This document shows, one piece after another, positions 36,256-45,576 of a DNA stretch of 64,000 nt. Location of the stretch: the NCBI GenBank assembly GCA_002748425.1, contig PDSJ01000017.1, positions 1 through 64,000 on the forward strand. Direction: 5' to 3'. How positions within the stretch are numbered: position 1 is the stretch's first letter; each line of letters starts with the position of its first letter. Position numbers and translations under genes: made by a program. The notes beneath the pieces were generated by a model. That model searched no databases. It was not told the DNA's origin and saw only the letters and a list, made by a program, of their open reading frames with translations. This DNA is from a candidate division KSB3 bacterium. Its GTDB lineage: Bacteria; Moduliflexota; Moduliflexia; Moduliflexales; Moduliflexaceae.

Positions 36256-37064
36256 GACAACGATTAGGTCAGCATTTTTTAGTCGATCCTCGAATTGTTG
36301 AAGGAATTCTTGCCGAAACGCAGATAGCGGAATGTGACTGTGTTGTGGAGATTGGTGCGGGCAAAGGAGTCTTAACAGAAGTGCTTGTTTCTCAGGCGCG
36401 TTTTGTCGTTGCCATTGAGTACGATCAAAAGCTTACCGAAACCCTTCAAGCCCGTTTTGCAGCTGTGCCTGATCTGCGCATACTCCATGCTGATGCCAGA
36501 AGCATGAACTATGCCGAACTGTTTCAGAAAGAAGAGTGCCTGGGACGAAAGATGAAAGTCATCGCAAATTTACCGTATTATGCCGCGACTCCGATTCTGC
36601 TTTCGCTCTTTGAATCTGCCCGATTTGTGTACTCATGTACCCTGATGTTCCAGAAAGAGGTCGCTGAACGCATCAGCGCCTCGCCTGGTAGCAAAGCGTA
36701 TGGCACACTTTCAGTGCTTGCGCAATACTATAGCGAGGTGCGTTATTGTTTCTCTGTGCCGCCCGAAGCCTTTTGTCCGCCTCCAAAAGTCGATTCTGCA
36801 GTGGTCCACTTACGATTTTCTGAAACACCAAGGGCTGATGTCGTCGATCGCGCGCATTTTTTTACATTGGTTAAAGCAGCGTTTATCCAAAGGCGAAAAA
36901 CTTTGAAAAATGCGCTCGTGAAAGGGCCCCAGCCGGTTTGCAGCCGTGAACGGCTCGTTGCAGCATTTCATGATTTAGGTTTTGACGATCGAATACGTGG
37001 GGAGAATTTATCTCTGCATGATTTTGCGCGTCTGAGTAACCAGCTTTCAGCACGGGAAACATAG
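36252..37064 (+). CDS. ksgA: 16S rRNA dimethyladenosine transferase KsgA
   Basis: Methyltransferase of 270 residues that dimethylates two adjacent adenines in helix 45 of 16S rRNA during small-subunit assembly. The opening RQRLGQHFLVDPRIV is diagnostic. The SAM-binding motif VVEIGAGKGVLTEVL follows, and the catalytic NLPYYAATPIL block lies about residue 110. The C-terminal helical domain contains the family's FCPPPKVDSAV. Start is GTG at 36252, overlapping the previous stop by four bases, so translation is coupled. Confidence 0.95.
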   Translation: MRQRLGQHFLVDPRIVEGILAETQIAECDCVVEIGAGKGVLTEVLVSQARFVVAIEYDQKLTETLQARFAAVPDLRILHADARSMNYAELFQKEECLGRKMKVIANLPYYAATPILLSLFESARFVYSCTLMFQKEVAERISASPGSKAYGTLSVLAQYYSEVRYCFSVPPEAFCPPPKVDSAVVHLRFSETPRADVVDRAHFFTLVKAAFIQRRKTLKNALVKGPQPVCSRERLVAAFHDLGFDDRIRGENLSLHDFARLSNQLSARET

Positions 37065-37092
37065 ATGTTATCCATGACAAGGAGAGATTCGT

Positions 37093-37938
37093 ATGCGAAA
37101 AATTATTTTAGCTGTCATTCAGGGCTTGACGGAATTTCTTCCGGTGAGCAGTTCCGGTCACCTGGCCCTCATCCAGTATTTTTATAAAGGATTGGACGAT
37201 GGGGACCTCGTATTAGACGTCCTTCTGCATGTCGGGACGCTCTTAGTTGTGCTTCTTTATTATCGGCACGACATTTTCAAGCTTTGTCGGGCAGCACTTT
37301 CCTTTCTCCCTTTTGTTGCTCAGAAAACGGAAGCACCTGTTTCGGAGAAAGCGCCATCCCAAAATTTCCTTCCCGAAGCTCGCCACATGATCCTTCTGAT
37401 CGTCATCGGTTCGATCCCGACTGCCCTTATCGGATTGCTCTTAAAATCGATCATTGAGGCGCTATTCAGCTCTCTGGTGCTTGTGGGGATTGCGTTAGTC
37501 GTAACCGGTACCGGGCTCTACGTCGCCGAACATATTCAAGGCAGTTCCGCAGCAAAATCCCACATCTCTTATCGTGACGCGTTAATTATCGGAACGGTCC
37601 AAGGCATTGCAATCTGTCCTGGTCTTTCACGTTCCGGTTCGACGATTTCCGCTGCTATTGTATTAGGAATTGACCGAAAACTTGCCGCCCGTTTTTCTTT
37701 TTTACTTTCGATACCTGCAATTGGCGGGGCGTTACTTCTTGAGGGGAACAATATCATCCATTTGACATCGACAGCTCATGGTCTGTCGTATGCGATCGCC
37801 ATGCTTGTCGCGTTTATAACAGGATATTTTGCCATACACACCCTCATCAAACTGGTTCTTCGGAAAAAACTCTCCTGGTTCTCATGGTACTGTTGGGGGC
37901 TTGGTCTGCTTGCATGTATCGTCGGAGCAATTCTGTAA
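37093..37938 (+). CDS. uppP: Undecaprenyl-diphosphatase UppP/BacA
   Basis: Membrane enzyme of 281 residues that recycles the lipid carrier undecaprenyl pyrophosphate to the monophosphate; overexpression gives bacitracin resistance. The first signature ILAVIQGLTEFLPVSSSGHL and the second PGLSRSGSTISAAIVLGI, which carries catalytic Ser and Arg, are both intact. About eight membrane segments. AAGGAG precedes the ATG. It lies 28 bases after ksgA, so the two are probably co-transcribed. Its product supports peptidoglycan and O-antigen synthesis by other genes in the window. Confidence 0.95.
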   Translation: MRKIILAVIQGLTEFLPVSSSGHLALIQYFYKGLDDGDLVLDVLLHVGTLLVVLLYYRHDIFKLCRAALSFLPFVAQKTEAPVSEKAPSQNFLPEARHMILLIVIGSIPTALIGLLLKSIIEALFSSLVLVGIALVVTGTGLYVAEHIQGSSAAKSHISYRDALIIGTVQGIAICPGLSRSGSTISAAIVLGIDRKLAARFSFLLSIPAIGGALLLEGNNIIHLTSTAHGLSYAIAMLVAFITGYFAIHTLIKLVLRKKLSWFSWYCWGLGLLACIVGAIL

Positions 37939-37939
37939 T

Positions 37940-37977
37940 CCCCCCGGCGTTCTTGTCACAACGACACCACCGGGGGG
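37940..37977. terminator. GC-rich hairpin between uppP and efp
   Basis: Eight-base arms CCCCCCGG (37940-37947) and CCGGGGGG (37970-37977) directly after the uppP stop, with a weaker inner CGTT/AACG match. No T-run follows on either strand, so it may be a weak or factor-assisted terminator for the convergent uppP and efp genes. Confidence 0.6.
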
Positions 37978-38002
37978 GTAGGTAAGTTGTAGTTCTGCGT
38001 CC

Positions 38003-38560
38003 CTAAACGCGTTCGATATATTCCCCTGTACGCGTATCGACTTTAATCGTATCGTCGATATTTAAGAATAATGGAACCTGGACGGTTGCCCCGGTTTCCA
38101 AGACAGCCGGCTTACTGCCGCCCGACGCTGTATCGCCTCGAATTCCAGGATCAGTTTCTACGATTTTCAGTTCGACAAAAATCGGGAGATCGACGCCGAT
38201 CGCCTGACCGTTGTAAAAAAGTACGTCGGCAATAATATTTTCCTGGAGATAATTTTTAGTGCTGCCCAGCTGCTCTTCCGTCAAAAAAAGCTGCTCGTAA
38301 CTTTCCGTATCCATGAAATGGTACTGATTGTCAGCCACATACAGAAATTGCATGTTTTTCTCTTCAAGCTCTGGTTTGCCGACTTTTTCTCCAGAACGGA
38401 ACGTACGCTCCAAAACATTTCCGGAGATCAGGCTTTTTAATTTTGTTCGGACAAACGCTCCGCCTTTTCCAGGCTTCACATGTTGAAATTCTACAATCAC
38501 AAAAGGTTCTTTATCAAGTTCGATTTTTAAGCCGTTTCTAAATTGATTCGTTCCGTACAT
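38003..38560 (-). CDS. efp: Elongation factor P
   Basis: Protein of 185 residues, the normal length, which rescues ribosomes stalled at polyproline. All three beta domains are recognisable. The modification loop is KPGKGGAF, with the lysine at about residue 32 in the place that is beta-lysylated in E. coli; no epmA or epmB gene is in the window. The C-terminal signature is partly changed (GTVQVPLF-type, here GATVQVPLFLNIDDTIKVDTR split over the last domain). No strong ribosome site is seen. A polyproline-rich client, PilP, is encoded nearby. Confidence 0.94.
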   Translation of the reverse strand: MYGTNQFRNGLKIELDKEPFVIVEFQHVKPGKGGAFVRTKLKSLISGNVLERTFRSGEKVGKPELEEKNMQFLYVADNQYHFMDTESYEQLFLTEEQLGSTKNYLQENIIADVLFYNGQAIGVDLPIFVELKIVETDPGIRGDTASGGSKPAVLETGATVQVPLFLNIDDTIKVDTRTGEYIERV

Positions 38561-38619
38561 AACTTGTGTAGATAAATCCCATCATCGCGTTCCTCGCCGT
38601 CAAAGACCGCAGAAAGACT

Positions 38620-38662
38620 TGATGCGCAACAGGAACAACCGCTATCGTGTTGTTGCGCATCA
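38620..38662 (-). terminator. Hairpin terminator after the acidic TPR gene
   Basis: Eleven-base arms TGATGCGCAAC (38620-38630) and complement (38652-38662). Reading leftward, the hairpin is followed by AGTCTTTCT, a modest T-tract. It closes the pil gene cluster and separates it from efp. Confidence 0.75.
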
Positions 38663-38713
38663 GAAACAGCCTCTGCTCCACGAGTACGTCAGAAGGTATT
38701 ACGGTTTGATATG

Positions 38714-40717
38714 TTATTCTCGACCCTCAATATACGCTTGTAAAGCGATAGCTTCTTCCATGACTTGTTGAATAGATGCATTTGTCGGATCGTTGTCAAG
38801 AATTTGCTGATAGATTTTAACGGCTTCATCAAAAAGATCTTGCTTGATGTACAGTTCAGCTAAAGACGTCGAAGACAGTTCTGCTTCCTCAACGAATTCT
38901 TCTTCTCCATCAAACTCTTCAATAATCGCGTCATCGTCATCAAATTCTTCGATCTCTTTTTCAAACGCCTCGTCCGCAATCTCGAGAGGGGCTTCAGCCT
39001 GTTCAGCAACAAAGCTGCTGTCTTCTGTCGAACGGAATCCTTGTGAGGCATTGCTGTCATTCAAAAGCTTTTGTTCAAAGACATCAAAGTCAAAATCCTG
39101 GAACACATCGCCTTGTTCCGCATCCACTTCCACTTCTTCGATTTCTTCTTGTGATTCTTCATCAGCAGCAAGTCCGAAATCCTGTAAAATTGAGGATTCT
39201 TCATCCTCTGTTTCAGCGATGATCTCTTCAGAAGCGATCATATCCTCGTCCTGTTCGATCTCCTCTATCTCGACAATTTCCTCAAACTCTTCATCGTCAA
39301 ATTCATTGAGATCATCGATGTCTTCAAACTCTACTTCCTCATCTTCGATCTCGTCCTCTTCATAAATTTCTTCGAATTCTTCAGTCTCATCAAAATCTTC
39401 GACCTCTTCCAGCTTTTCAGCGTCTCCTGATTCGTCCTCGTCGTCCTCGCCCTCTCCGAAATCTTCTATTGCCTCGAGCCGTTCAAGCTCCTTCCATTCT
39501 TCACTGCCTTCGTCATATTCTTGGTTGCTCTCTTCGAAAACCTCTATTTCTTCCAATGTTTCTTCAGCTCTTCCAGCTAATTCTTCCATGCTGGGGACAC
39601 CATCGAGATCGATCATGTCTTCCAATTCTTTCCTGTCCAAGCCGTCCATTAAAACATCAAGTTCGCTTTCACCGTGATCGTCGAGTGCGCTGGCCTCGGA
39701 ATCAGAAGTATACTTACTATCAGAAAGCTCCTGAAAAATTTGGGAGACCAGTTCATCACCAACGTCCCCACTCTCTTCAAACTGATCGTCACTGAGAGTC
39801 TCAAGTTCCTCGTCTTCTTCGAAGTCTCCAAAGTCCTCGATTTCTTCGATCTCATCATCACTGAGTGTATCGAAGTCCTCTTCCTCAAGCGGGTCCTCAT
39901 CGATTTCAGCGTCGAAAGTATCCAATTCATCCTGTTCGACCGAATCGAGTTCTCGCATTGCAAAGTCTTCGATTTCTTGGTTCCCAAGTTCTTCAAGCTC
40001 ATCATCTTCCAGCACTTCAATGTCTTCGATCTCGTTGAATGCAGGCTCCTCGTCAACATCACCAAAATCCTCAATGTCTTCAAAGGAGTCAAAGTCCTCG
40101 ATGGATTCAAGCTCTTCAGGCTCTGCATCGATATCGTCCGAGAATTCTTCGAGCGTCTCTAAACCGAACTCCTGGGCAGCGTCGAATTCTTCTTCCGGTT
40201 CGACAGCAATAGTTTCACCGGCAGCAGCTGGAGCAGAAGGCACTTCAGTGATGTCCGTGCTTTCCTTTCCACCGTCCAGTTCGGCGATCAAATTCCGGTT
40301 CAACAGGCTGCCGATGTAATCGAGCATAACCTTACATTCCGGATCGTTCGGTTTTAATGCGTATGCGGATCCAAAACGTTCTGCAGCCCTCTCGTGATCT
40401 TGTTTCTGCATTGCAATCTCACCGAGCAGTTTATATGCCACAAAATTTCCAGGATCTCGTGTAATCACTTCCTCAAATTCCTGTGTCGCAACATCGACCT
40501 GTCCCTGCGTTAAATACACTCTGGCGAGTGCCAGACGCGCCTCAACAAAGTCAGGATGACGTTTGAGCCCTTCCTGGAGGATTGTCGTCGCTTCTTCCGC
40601 CACGCCAAGTTTACGATACAATTCCGCCAGCGTCAGAAATTCCCTGGAATTCGGGTCTTTCTGCATAATCTCTTTATATTTGTCAATCTGAGCCAAGAGC
40701 TCTTGATCTAAGGACAT
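38714..40717 (-). CDS. Highly acidic TPR protein at the end of the pil cluster
   Basis: Protein of 667 residues with AAGGAG before the ATG. Residues 1-150 hold about four TPR units (SREFLTLAELYRKLG, EARLALARVYLTQG). Residues about 170-600 are extremely acidic, built of irregular repeats such as EDFGD, EIEDF and ELETLSDD, with D and E often half of all residues. The last 45 residues return to a TPR (LAELYIKQDLFDEAVKIYQQIL). No signal peptide, so probably cytosolic. The acidic centre may be disordered and bind a basic partner or metal. It lies 134 bases after the lipoprotein gene on the same strand. Function unknown. Confidence 0.72.
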   Translation of the reverse strand: MSLDQELLAQIDKYKEIMQKDPNSREFLTLAELYRKLGVAEEATTILQEGLKRHPDFVEARLALARVYLTQGQVDVATQEFEEVITRDPGNFVAYKLLGEIAMQKQDHERAAERFGSAYALKPNDPECKVMLDYIGSLLNRNLIAELDGGKESTDITEVPSAPAAAGETIAVEPEEEFDAAQEFGLETLEEFSDDIDAEPEELESIEDFDSFEDIEDFGDVDEEPAFNEIEDIEVLEDDELEELGNQEIEDFAMRELDSVEQDELDTFDAEIDEDPLEEEDFDTLSDDEIEEIEDFGDFEEDEELETLSDDQFEESGDVGDELVSQIFQELSDSKYTSDSEASALDDHGESELDVLMDGLDRKELEDMIDLDGVPSMEELAGRAEETLEEIEVFEESNQEYDEGSEEWKELERLEAIEDFGEGEDDEDESGDAEKLEEVEDFDETEEFEEIYEEDEIEDEEVEFEDIDDLNEFDDEEFEEIVEIEEIEQDEDMIASEEIIAETEDEESSILQDFGLAADEESQEEIEEVEVDAEQGDVFQDFDFDVFEQKLLNDSNASQGFRSTEDSSFVAEQAEAPLEIADEAFEKEIEEFDDDDAIIEEFDGEEEFVEEAELSSTSLAELYIKQDLFDEAVKIYQQILDNDPTNASIQQVMEEAIALQAYIEGRE

Positions 40718-40851
40718 AGTATCTTTTACTCCTTTTCACAATCTCCACAAAACCTGTCATGCATCGTTGAAACGCTCAAACTTCGTGTTCCTCAGCAATA
40801 ATCATCTCTCTCGACAGGCGACTTTATTGAAATCCAGAGCTTGAATATGAG

Positions 40852-42375
40852 TTAATTGTTAATTGTAATCACTCCGGATGCCATATCCTCTGACGAACCT
40901 GATGCCGCGCGGACAGTATATTGACACGACCCCACTGCTGTTCCGGTCACTGTTATCTCATACGAGGCATATCCTCCAGCATCGCTGACGGAGCTGTAAC
41001 TCTGCGGTGAAAAGCTCACATTGGAGCAATTCTCACTGACACTAAAGGAGACCTGGACTCCCTCAACAAAATGTCCTTCCTTATCCTGTAAGGTCGCCGA
41101 GGCAGTAATTGTCGAGCTTGTTTCAGTATTCGTTCCCAGAGTAAGCGTTGTTGACGGGACGGCAACCGAAATCTTCTCAACTCCTGCCGCAATCTTGAAT
41201 GTAACCAATTCGTTCACGGAACCTCCGCTATAATTCACAGTGGCATAGACAGTCGCAGTTCCCGGAACACTGCTTGTAAGCGTTGTACTCGCGATCCCTG
41301 AGGCATCAGTTTCGACAGAAGAAGGTGAGACCGTCCCCAAGGTTGTTGAAAAATACACCGTCACACCTTGAAGCGCCGCCCCGTTACTTCCGAAAACCTT
41401 TGCCGTAATCGTGCCAGAGTCAGCCGTTGTGAATGAGGCATCACTGGGGGACGTAAACAATTTGAGCGTTGGCATACCTGTGATTGGGGTACTTCCAGTG
41501 ACCATGATCACTGTCGTGTCAGACAGTTTTCCGATCAAATCCGAGATAAAAGTTGTTGCCGTAATCACATCGCTGCCCGGTGTCTGCCCGAAATACCAGA
41601 GAGACACGCGTCCGCTTGCATTTGTCACAGCGCTTGCGGAAGTTGACGGACCAATCGTGTTAATATCGTTCGATAAATATCCTGACTCCGCCGTAAAGTC
41701 AATCTTAAAATTTTCTACCGGCCCACCCCTTGAATCTGAAATCTGGGCACTTACGGCTACAGGAGTCGAGGCATCCGCCGGAGTCGTTGTCGGGTTTGTC
41801 CACACCCTTATCGAATAGGAGCCTGCCGAATCTGGTGGGCCTGACGCCGTCAGATTGACGGCGACAGCGTCACGGAGATCGGCTGTGCCATCGTCATCTA
41901 AATCAACGGTTGCAGTCACAACGAGCCGCCCGGACTGAGAGCCATAGAGGCGTGTGCTTGCGGTTCCCTTGGCATCAGTAAAAGACGTATCTGTAGGCAA
42001 CAAGATACCGGTCACCGGCTCATAAAACCAGCCGATGTTTCCGGATGTTGAGAACACGATTGGATAGCCCTTCACCGATCGACCCGATTTATCCGATAAT
42101 ACTGCTGAGAGGATGCTGTAATTCGTAGAGTCGGCCGGGATTGAATTCGGGCTTGCCGATAACGACAAAGTATATGTGCCGATTTTATCGGTCACTGACA
42201 CATCATGAGACGTTCCACCGGTCGTGCCAACCGGCGTACTCGGTTGCCCGACGTCGTCGCTCAGCTTGCCGCAACTCCACAGCAGGCTCAGCACTGTGAG
42301 GCAAATCAGGCTAGACAAGAGCCACGAACATTTTCCATAACGTCTCCGTTGGCGAAATTTCACTACCTGTGTCAT
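40852..42375 (-). CDS. Lipoprotein with invasin-type Ig-like (Big) repeats
   Basis: Protein of 507 residues. A basic N-terminus and hydrophobic helix end in a lipobox, LLWSC (about residue 35). The rest is beta-rich, with about four Big_1-like modules recognised by patterns such as NSIPADSTNYSILSAVLSD then DAKGTASTRLYGS, and SIRVWTNPTTTPADASTPV. Such modules extend adhesins from the surface. It follows the 187-residue lipoprotein by 65 bases, downstream of pilQ, so a role as a pilus-associated surface or gating protein is possible but inferred only from position. Confidence 0.75.
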   Translation of the reverse strand: MTQVVKFRQRRRYGKCSWLLSSLICLTVLSLLWSCGKLSDDVGQPSTPVGTTGGTSHDVSVTDKIGTYTLSLSASPNSIPADSTNYSILSAVLSDKSGRSVKGYPIVFSTSGNIGWFYEPVTGILLPTDTSFTDAKGTASTRLYGSQSGRLVVTATVDLDDDGTADLRDAVAVNLTASGPPDSAGSYSIRVWTNPTTTPADASTPVAVSAQISDSRGGPVENFKIDFTAESGYLSNDINTIGPSTSASAVTNASGRVSLWYFGQTPGSDVITATTFISDLIGKLSDTTVIMVTGSTPITGMPTLKLFTSPSDASFTTADSGTITAKVFGSNGAALQGVTVYFSTTLGTVSPSSVETDASGIASTTLTSSVPGTATVYATVNYSGGSVNELVTFKIAAGVEKISVAVPSTTLTLGTNTETSSTITASATLQDKEGHFVEGVQVSFSVSENCSNVSFSPQSYSSVSDAGGYASYEITVTGTAVGSCQYTVRAASGSSEDMASGVITINN

Positions 42376-42440
42376 AAGGTTTTACTCTCCCTTTTCTTGA
42401 AAAATAGTAAAATACGTTCTTAATGACTTTGGTGAAAAAC

Positions 42441-43004
42441 TCAATAATCGCTAAACCAGATAGGAATCGTAATTTCCCCGTACGCTGATCTGCCTGTCAA
42501 ATCTTTTCCATAGAACTGGACAAACGCACTCATATAAATTTCTCCTTCACCGCCGCCAAAGGCCAGCTCTTTTAACGGAGATTTCAATTTCGCAGAAGCA
42601 CGGACAACGACGATTTCCAAATTCAGCTCACCCCCATTCGGCACAAGGTTATTCGGGAGCGTAATCATAAACGGGTCGGGAACATTCGGATTTCCGTCAG
42701 AACGATAATAGGTGACACGTTGCTCCGTCAAAAGAATATCTGCGAAGTCTGTTTGTGTTGAGTCTGTCGGGTCACGATACACCGATTTCACGACAACGTC
42801 GGTTGAATCCATCGAAACATTTCCAGCAAAAGACGAATTGTACACATCTGAGCTAACGCCATAAATATCGTCGGCCTGAACGCTCAGAAAGACTTCACTG
42901 GTCCCTTTTCCCCCGACCGGGTCTCCACAAGACGCAAGGAAGCTGCTGCATATTAGTACAAGGCTGTAAGAGAACCATCGTATATTTTTATATCCTCCGA
43001 ACAT
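42441..43004 (-). CDS. Lipoprotein of unknown function downstream of pilQ
   Basis: Protein of 187 residues with a signal peptide ending in the lipobox LASC (about residue 26), giving an outer-membrane or periplasmic lipoprotein. The mature part is beta-rich, with a TYYRSDGNPNVPDPFMITLP segment and a Gly-rich GGGEGEIYMSAFVQFYG near the end; it may be one Ig-like or C2-like sandwich. No family is recognised. It lies 70 bases after pilQ and 65 before the Big-repeat lipoprotein, likely in the pil transcript. Confidence 0.65.
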   Translation of the reverse strand: MFGGYKNIRWFSYSLVLICSSFLASCGDPVGGKGTSEVFLSVQADDIYGVSSDVYNSSFAGNVSMDSTDVVVKSVYRDPTDSTQTDFADILLTEQRVTYYRSDGNPNVPDPFMITLPNNLVPNGGELNLEIVVVRASAKLKSPLKELAFGGGEGEIYMSAFVQFYGKDLTGRSAYGEITIPIWFSDY

Positions 43005-43074
43005 ATATTTTTCGAACGCATCAAGATAAACAATAAACGCACTGCTTATTCTTTATCCAGGCATTCTGGCAGAA

Positions 43075-45576
43075 TCAATATGATAAGGACACATCGGTAC
43101 TTTCTTGTGACTCCGGGCTCACGACGCTCCGGTCCAGAATTCTCGGCGTTAAGAACACCAACAGCTCCTGTTGGCTTGTCGCATTCGGAATCGTCGACTT
43201 AAAGAGGTGGCCGAGAATCGGGATTTTATGCAAAAACGGCACTGCCGTAAAATTATCTTGTTCGCTGGTCGCATAAATTCCTCCAATGACTACCGTGCCC
43301 CCATCCTTAACAGTAACCTGACTGTTCAGGTTCTGGCCTGTGACTGCCAAATTTGTTAAATCCGAGGAGTCAACAAAGCTCGTATTCGTCACATTCACCG
43401 TCATCGTGATATAGCCGTCATTTGAAATACGCGGTGTCACATTTAAGGTTAAGGGAGCCACGACTGTTGTCGCTTCCGTGTTATCACCAAAGCCGGGGAT
43501 GGTTCGTGTTTGCGAAGAGGTTACATTTGCCGGAACGTTATCCTGCGTAAAAATTTTCGGTTGCGACAAGGTTTTCGCTTTATTATCAATTTCAGCCGCA
43601 TCGATTTTGGCAAAGAGGGTAAAGACATCGTCAATACTGCCAAAACGCATCCAGCCGGTCGATCCTACTGCCGTAGACACAGAGGGCAAATTGACGCCGA
43701 ATCCATCGTTCGTATTAATACTATGCGGCCAGCGGAAGTCTAAGGCGTTGCCGTGCTTAGCATCGATATTAAAATTGCCCAACCACTGAATACCAAGTTC
43801 TTTGACATACAGAGTGCTCAAGGTGACAATTTTTGCTTCGATCATCACTTGTGGAGTCCGACGATCGAGCGTTGCAACGATCTGTGCAATCTTCGCGATA
43901 TTATCGGCAGTATCCTGCACGATGAGCGTTTTGGTCCGACGGTCAACAGTAATTGTTCCACGACGACGTCGGATATTGTCGTCTTCGACTTCCTCGCCCT
44001 GGAAGTATTCGTCGATCAGCGTAACAATATTATCCGGATCGGCAAAATTAATGGCGATTAACTTCGTTTCAAGCGGCTCAGCCTGTTCCAGTAACTTCCG
44101 ACGGTTAATCTGATCCTGAATCAGTTGATCCTTTTGACGAATTTCCGCATTGAAGATATTGGCTTCAGCCACCCTGAGAATATTTCCTTCTATCTCAACA
44201 CTTAACGCCGGATCATTCATCTTTAAAATAATATCAAGCGCCTGATCCCAGGGAATATTCGTCAGGTGGACAGTCACTTTGCCTTTCACTTTCGGATGCA
44301 CGACAAGGTTTAATCTGCTGACTTCAGCAATGACCTGCAAGACGTCTAAAATATCCGCTTCTTGAAAATGAAGGGAGATGAGCTGACCATGATATTCATT
44401 TTCGTCCCCGGCTTTAGGAGCTCTGATGGTTGGCGTCTCCGACACCTGGCCGTCCAGGGCGCTTTCTTGCCCCCTCTTGCCTTCCAGCGCTGACGCGATT
44501 CCTGTGGTCAAAGGGACTTCAACAAGCTCGCCATCGCTGCTCTCGATTTCAGTTTGCGTGAACACCGACTGATTCTGAAGAGTTACAATCAGCTTTCCAG
44601 GCTCGGTAAGAACGTCGTGTTTCGTTGGCCGGAGAAGATCAACGAGGACCCTCACGACATTATCAGTCCCGCTCGGAGTTCTGCGCAACTGAAACACACG
44701 CGCCTGACGGACCGTTGTTCCAACGCTGTCGGGAATCAACAATTTTTCGCCGCCCGGAGGAAGATCGCTGTGTTTCAAATCAATAGTCAAACGTGCAGGC
44801 GAATCACTGCGCTTAATGTCGAACTCTGGGGTCATGCTTGTATAAATTGTAAGCCGGGTTTGACCACGTAATTCGCTGAGTGTGATATCCTTGACAGTCA
44901 GGCCCTGTGCCTGGGACGGCTGAAGGGCAGGAACAGGGGTGATAAGCGGTGTTTCCTTTACGCTGTCGGCATGGGCTACCGGATGGATCGCTACCGGGCG
45001 TGTTTGCGAGAGCACAGAAGCGTCCTGGTCGAAAGACTTTAGCTCTTCAAAACCAGGAGGCAGCACATTTCCGCCGGGAGCTGAACCTATTACACCGCCC
45101 TGTCCGGGAGTTTCCAAATCAATATACAACTTGTTCGCATCACTGAAGACCTGATAGGGCGCAAGACGCGACAGAGCGATTTCGATACGAGAGTTCACTC
45201 TCTCACCATCTCGAAATTGAAACGGGGTGATTCGCATTAATGGGAAACTATTCTGATAAGAGCGTTCCGCAACAGCCGAGGTATCAACATTCGGCAAATC
45301 AAGAACGAGGCGTAACGGATCGGAGAGCTTGAAGGCCGTATATGACATTTCAGAATCAGCTGCCACTGTAATCCGCATTTTCCCGGCAAGCCTCTCTGTA
45401 GAAATTCCCGATACCCTTACTTCTCTTCCCTGCCTCTGAATACTTCCTCCCCCATCTCCGTTTAAGTCCTGGGGAGGCTCAAGCCTGATGTCCGCACAGC
45501 CAGACAGTCCGGCAAGCAGCAGACCTCCGAGAAGGATCGTCAGGGCAGATAATTGTATATATCCTTTTTTCATCAT
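43075..45576 (-). CDS. pilQ: Type IV pilus secretin PilQ
   Basis: Outer-membrane channel of 833 residues. The signal peptide ends in LSGC, so this PilQ is probably a lipoprotein. Two AMIN domains (about 50-140 and 225-330), which bind peptidoglycan, are followed by an STN/N0 domain (about 395-470, with ISLHFQEADILDVLQVIAEV), an N1 domain, and the secretin core. The core ends with the hallmark VPFLHKIPILGHLFKS and LLVFLTPRIL. It forms the gate for pilus extension. Its start overlaps the pilP stop by four bases. Confidence 0.95.
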   Translation of the reverse strand: MMKKGYIQLSALTILLGGLLLAGLSGCADIRLEPPQDLNGDGGGSIQRQGREVRVSGISTERLAGKMRITVAADSEMSYTAFKLSDPLRLVLDLPNVDTSAVAERSYQNSFPLMRITPFQFRDGERVNSRIEIALSRLAPYQVFSDANKLYIDLETPGQGGVIGSAPGGNVLPPGFEELKSFDQDASVLSQTRPVAIHPVAHADSVKETPLITPVPALQPSQAQGLTVKDITLSELRGQTRLTIYTSMTPEFDIKRSDSPARLTIDLKHSDLPPGGEKLLIPDSVGTTVRQARVFQLRRTPSGTDNVVRVLVDLLRPTKHDVLTEPGKLIVTLQNQSVFTQTEIESSDGELVEVPLTTGIASALEGKRGQESALDGQVSETPTIRAPKAGDENEYHGQLISLHFQEADILDVLQVIAEVSRLNLVVHPKVKGKVTVHLTNIPWDQALDIILKMNDPALSVEIEGNILRVAEANIFNAEIRQKDQLIQDQINRRKLLEQAEPLETKLIAINFADPDNIVTLIDEYFQGEEVEDDNIRRRRGTITVDRRTKTLIVQDTADNIAKIAQIVATLDRRTPQVMIEAKIVTLSTLYVKELGIQWLGNFNIDAKHGNALDFRWPHSINTNDGFGVNLPSVSTAVGSTGWMRFGSIDDVFTLFAKIDAAEIDNKAKTLSQPKIFTQDNVPANVTSSQTRTIPGFGDNTEATTVVAPLTLNVTPRISNDGYITMTVNVTNTSFVDSSDLTNLAVTGQNLNSQVTVKDGGTVVIGGIYATSEQDNFTAVPFLHKIPILGHLFKSTIPNATSQQELLVFLTPRILDRSVVSPESQESTDVSLSY

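Noticed and set aside
38844..40319. Several long + strand frames rich in S or F/L
   Set aside because: They are complements of the acidic GAA/GAT codon repeats of the TPR gene and so have biased composition but no ribosome sites.
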